Assembly (NCBI RefSeq): GCF_001984825.2
Contig: NZ_CP043318.1
Location: 1,054,001 to 1,118,000, forward strand
Length of the DNA: 64,000 nt
Direction: 5' to 3'
Source: Enterobacter chengduensis
GTDB lineage: Bacteria > Pseudomonadota > Gammaproteobacteria > Enterobacterales > Enterobacteriaceae
This document shows positions 62,607 to 64,000 of this stretch, one piece after another. The notes beneath the pieces are model-generated. The model was not told where the DNA came from. It searched no databases and saw only the letters and a list, made by a program, of their open reading frames with translations. How positions within the stretch are numbered: the stretch's first letter is position 1; the number at the start of each line of letters is the position of its first letter. A program made the position numbers and the translations under genes.

Positions 62607-63516
62607 CACATGTCTCAAAATATTTAGCTAAAATTAACTCTGCTGCAAATCGATAACTCGCGACCGCACTTGTGGTAACTTGAGGGGGAAGGAGTTTATC
62701 TATCATCCAAGTGTATCTTAAATCTGCATAATTGTGGTTATCTTCAGTTATCGCCAATTTGCTTTTTGCATAAGTTTCTTTAACTTCTTGAGCTATAGTT
62801 TGTTCAAGACCGCTATCAACAGAATCTAAAAATTCATTTATCAAATATAGTTGATAACTAAAAGATTCCAGCCTGCTCTTTATTGGTTTTGTAATACCAT
62901 TTATTTTTATTTTATCTTCGAAGTCCGGGGCGGTTTCACTTAAAAAATTTATGGGTGAAGAAGATTTTTGTGCTAAAAAAGTCAACACTTCGCCAACAGC
63001 TCGACTATCTGTAAAATCCAAATCAACCTCAGGAATGAAACCTACAATATCTTGCTTTTCACCCTCAGATAATGACATAAATTTTTGAAGGAGCTCCATC
63101 CCGCCCATTGCACCTGCGTGATTAAGACTTTTACTGATTGCAAGCGAATTTAATGAAAGTCCAACAGGTGCTGGAATACCCTTAAAATAATCATTCATTA
63201 CAAAAGTATATTTTGATACTTTCCCCCATTTGGCGACTAATTTATCAAAGTCGCCAATCGATTTATTAACAGCTTCTAGCTCTTTGGTTTGATTTGAAGG
63301 TTTAGGCCCATAAATTTGGAAGTAATGAGCTTCATGAGCAATCCACCCATCATTCCCGCCATCTCCCCAGTTTCCCCAAGGGGAAACAGCTTGAAAGCCA
63401 GGAGTTGCGTATTGCATAACCTTCGAAAAGAGCGCCTGAAAACTGTCTCCCATACATTCGTGTACTTTTAACCGAAAGAACTGTCTGTAGAGGTAATCTT
63501 GCTGTGTCGAACTCAT
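62569..63516 (-). CDS. ABC-3C effector with nuclease-like N-terminal domain
   Basis: I favour ATG 63516 (MSSTQQDYLYRQFFRLKVHE), 315 residues; upstream ATGs at 63531 and 63567 are possible. The N-terminal FQALFSKVMQYATPGFQAVSPWG, GDGGNDGW (51-58) and YFQIYGPK (65-72) have the spacing of a PD-(D/E)xK-like restriction-nuclease core (acidic residue, then [Q/E]xK-type strand). The C-terminal 150 residues are the ABC-3C C-terminal domain seen in these systems. Lead gene of the three-gene operon. Nuclease activity is inferred. Confidence 0.75.
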   Translation of the reverse strand: MSSTQQDYLYRQFFRLKVHECMGDSFQALFSKVMQYATPGFQAVSPWGNWGDGGNDGWIAHEAHYFQIYGPKPSNQTKELEAVNKSIGDFDKLVAKWGKVSKYTFVMNDYFKGIPAPVGLSLNSLAISKSLNHAGAMGGMELLQKFMSLSEGEKQDIVGFIPEVDLDFTDSRAVGEVLTFLAQKSSSPINFLSETAPDFEDKIKINGITKPIKSRLESFSYQLYLINEFLDSVDSGLEQTIAQEVKETYAKSKLAITEDNHNYADLRYTWMIDKLLPPQVTTSAVASYRFAAELILAKYFETCDAYEHPSNASAT

Positions 63517-63598
63517 TTTCCTCTCATCCATGATGAACACTCTTAGTGATAATATCCTCTCATTCATTGTTGTAAACCTATGATTAGCAAAATTGGAG

Positions 63599-63856
63599 AT
63601 GATTTCACTTTGCACGGCGCTGGAACAGTCGCAGCCTAAGATCTCTCGTCATCTGGCGATGCTTCGGGAAAGTGGCCTATTGCTGGATCGCAAGCAGGGC
63701 AAGTGGGTTCACTACCGCTTATCTCCGCATATTTCTTCTTGGGCTGCTCAGGTAATTGAGCAGGCTTGGTTAAGCCAACAGGACGACGTACAGGCCATCG
63801 CCCGTAAGCTGGCATCAGCAAACTGCTCGGGTAGCAGTAAGGCTGTTTGTATTTAA
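63599..63856 (+). pseudogene. arsR: arsR fragment lacking the N-terminus
   Basis: 85 residues from an ATG that is probably fortuitous; the sequence LCTALEQSQPKISRHLAMLR ESGLLLDRKQGKWVHYRLSPH matches ArsR from about residue 34 to the end, including the recognition helix. The first third, with the As-binding/dimer region start, is missing exactly where the AT-rich defence DNA ends. It is therefore a truncated arsenic repressor, probably not functional. Confidence 0.85.
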
Positions 63857-63902
63857 AAAATTTGCCTGTACATATGTGTTTATTCAAATGTGAGGTATTA
63901 GA

Positions 63903-64000
63903 ATGAAAGCGTTAATGGTATTTGAACTGGCATATGCTGCTATAAAGATAGCGTTCCATCGACCCGTTGAACTCACAGTTCTAATGACTCTTCACATTAA
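63903..64000 (+). pseudogene. Possible start of arsD, diverging and cut by the window edge
   Basis: Open to the right edge (32 codons). The first residues MKALMVFE resemble the ArsD start MKTLMVFD, and arsD normally follows arsR, but the sequence then reads LAYAAIKIAFHRPVELTVLM with none of the expected Cys pairs. A remnant or a junction with another element; weakly supported. Confidence 0.35.

Larger units (their letters stand above)
58004..64000. mobile_element. P4-integrase genomic island carrying ABC-3C cargo (right end not in window)
   Basis: Begins right after the tRNA 3' fragment with a P4-type integrase, then AT-rich cargo (HEPN-type protein, ABC-3C system), then an ars remnant. No further copy of the tRNA 3' end is present up to 64000, so the element extends beyond the window or has lost its right end. 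Confidence 0.7.

Noticed and set aside
1..64000. CRISPR arrays or insertion sequences
   Set aside because: No regularly spaced repeat-spacer pattern and no transposase-like protein was seen; the only regular array is the 24-bp iterons, which have no spacers of CRISPR length.

Overview
The window is a piece of an enterobacterial chromosome. Gene content and order (nqr operon, dinB, pepD, gpt, frsA, crl, phoE, proBA, thrW) and near-identity to remembered E. coli proteins point to Enterobacter or a close relative; E. coli itself lacks nqr. About 14.7 kb of core chromosome is followed by two mobile elements lying in tandem behind one tRNA-Thr gene.

Core region (1-14755). The 3' part of nqrA and all of nqrBCDEF encode the Na+-pumping NADH:quinone reductase, followed directly by its maturation factor nqrM. 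Then come dinB (SOS polymerase IV behind a LexA box), pepD, gpt, frsA, crl, phoE (with a Pho box), proBA and the tRNA-Thr(CGU) gene thrW.

Prophage (about 14710-58003). A 43-kb prophage sits between 46-bp direct repeats of the tRNA 3' end. Its control logic is lambda-like. The left arm, on the minus strand, carries int, an excisionase-like gene, a fused cytosine/adenine DNA methyltransferase, an SSB-like protein, a Sak4-like ATPase and an exonuclease, all behind a left promoter PL. The immunity region holds a leaderless cI, cro and cII, with matching operator palindromes at PL and PR and two genes of unknown function at the rexAB position. Replication genes are an O-type initiator with a 24-bp iteron array inside it, and a DnaB helicase. 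The right arm continues with ead-type small genes, an AT-rich HEPN-type gene on the opposite strand, a nin region (ninB, DUF1364, rusA, a DUF1133 Q analogue), a three-gene sugar/methyl-transfer cassette and lysis genes. Head genes follow: terminase, portal, gp7-like, DUF2213, cement and DUF2184 capsid. The contractile tail set comprises sheath, tube, a chaperone with a -1 frameshift, tape measure, baseplate and fibre. A low-GC two-gene cargo unit with its own terminator interrupts the baseplate genes. Two small replication-region genes look frameshifted at homopolymers, so either the prophage is slightly decayed or the assembly has errors.

Second element (58004 to beyond 63600). Next to the second copy of the tRNA 3' end lies a P4-family integrase whose start codon is inside a potential hairpin. 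It is followed by an AT-rich cargo: a HEPN-type protein and, convergent to it, a three-gene ABC-three-component (ABC-3C) system (nuclease-like effector, small middle component, DUF2326 SMC-like ATPase). This cassette abuts an arsR gene that has lost its N-terminal third, and possibly the start of arsD. No right-hand att repeat is visible, so the element's far end is probably outside the window.

The most noteworthy content is the defence-like cargo (ABC-3C plus two unrelated HEPN-type proteins), the rexAB-position pair, the phage sugar/methyl-transfer cassette, the virion-protein-derived secreted/membrane cargo pair, and several directly readable control signals: paired operators, the iteron origin and the programmed frameshift.
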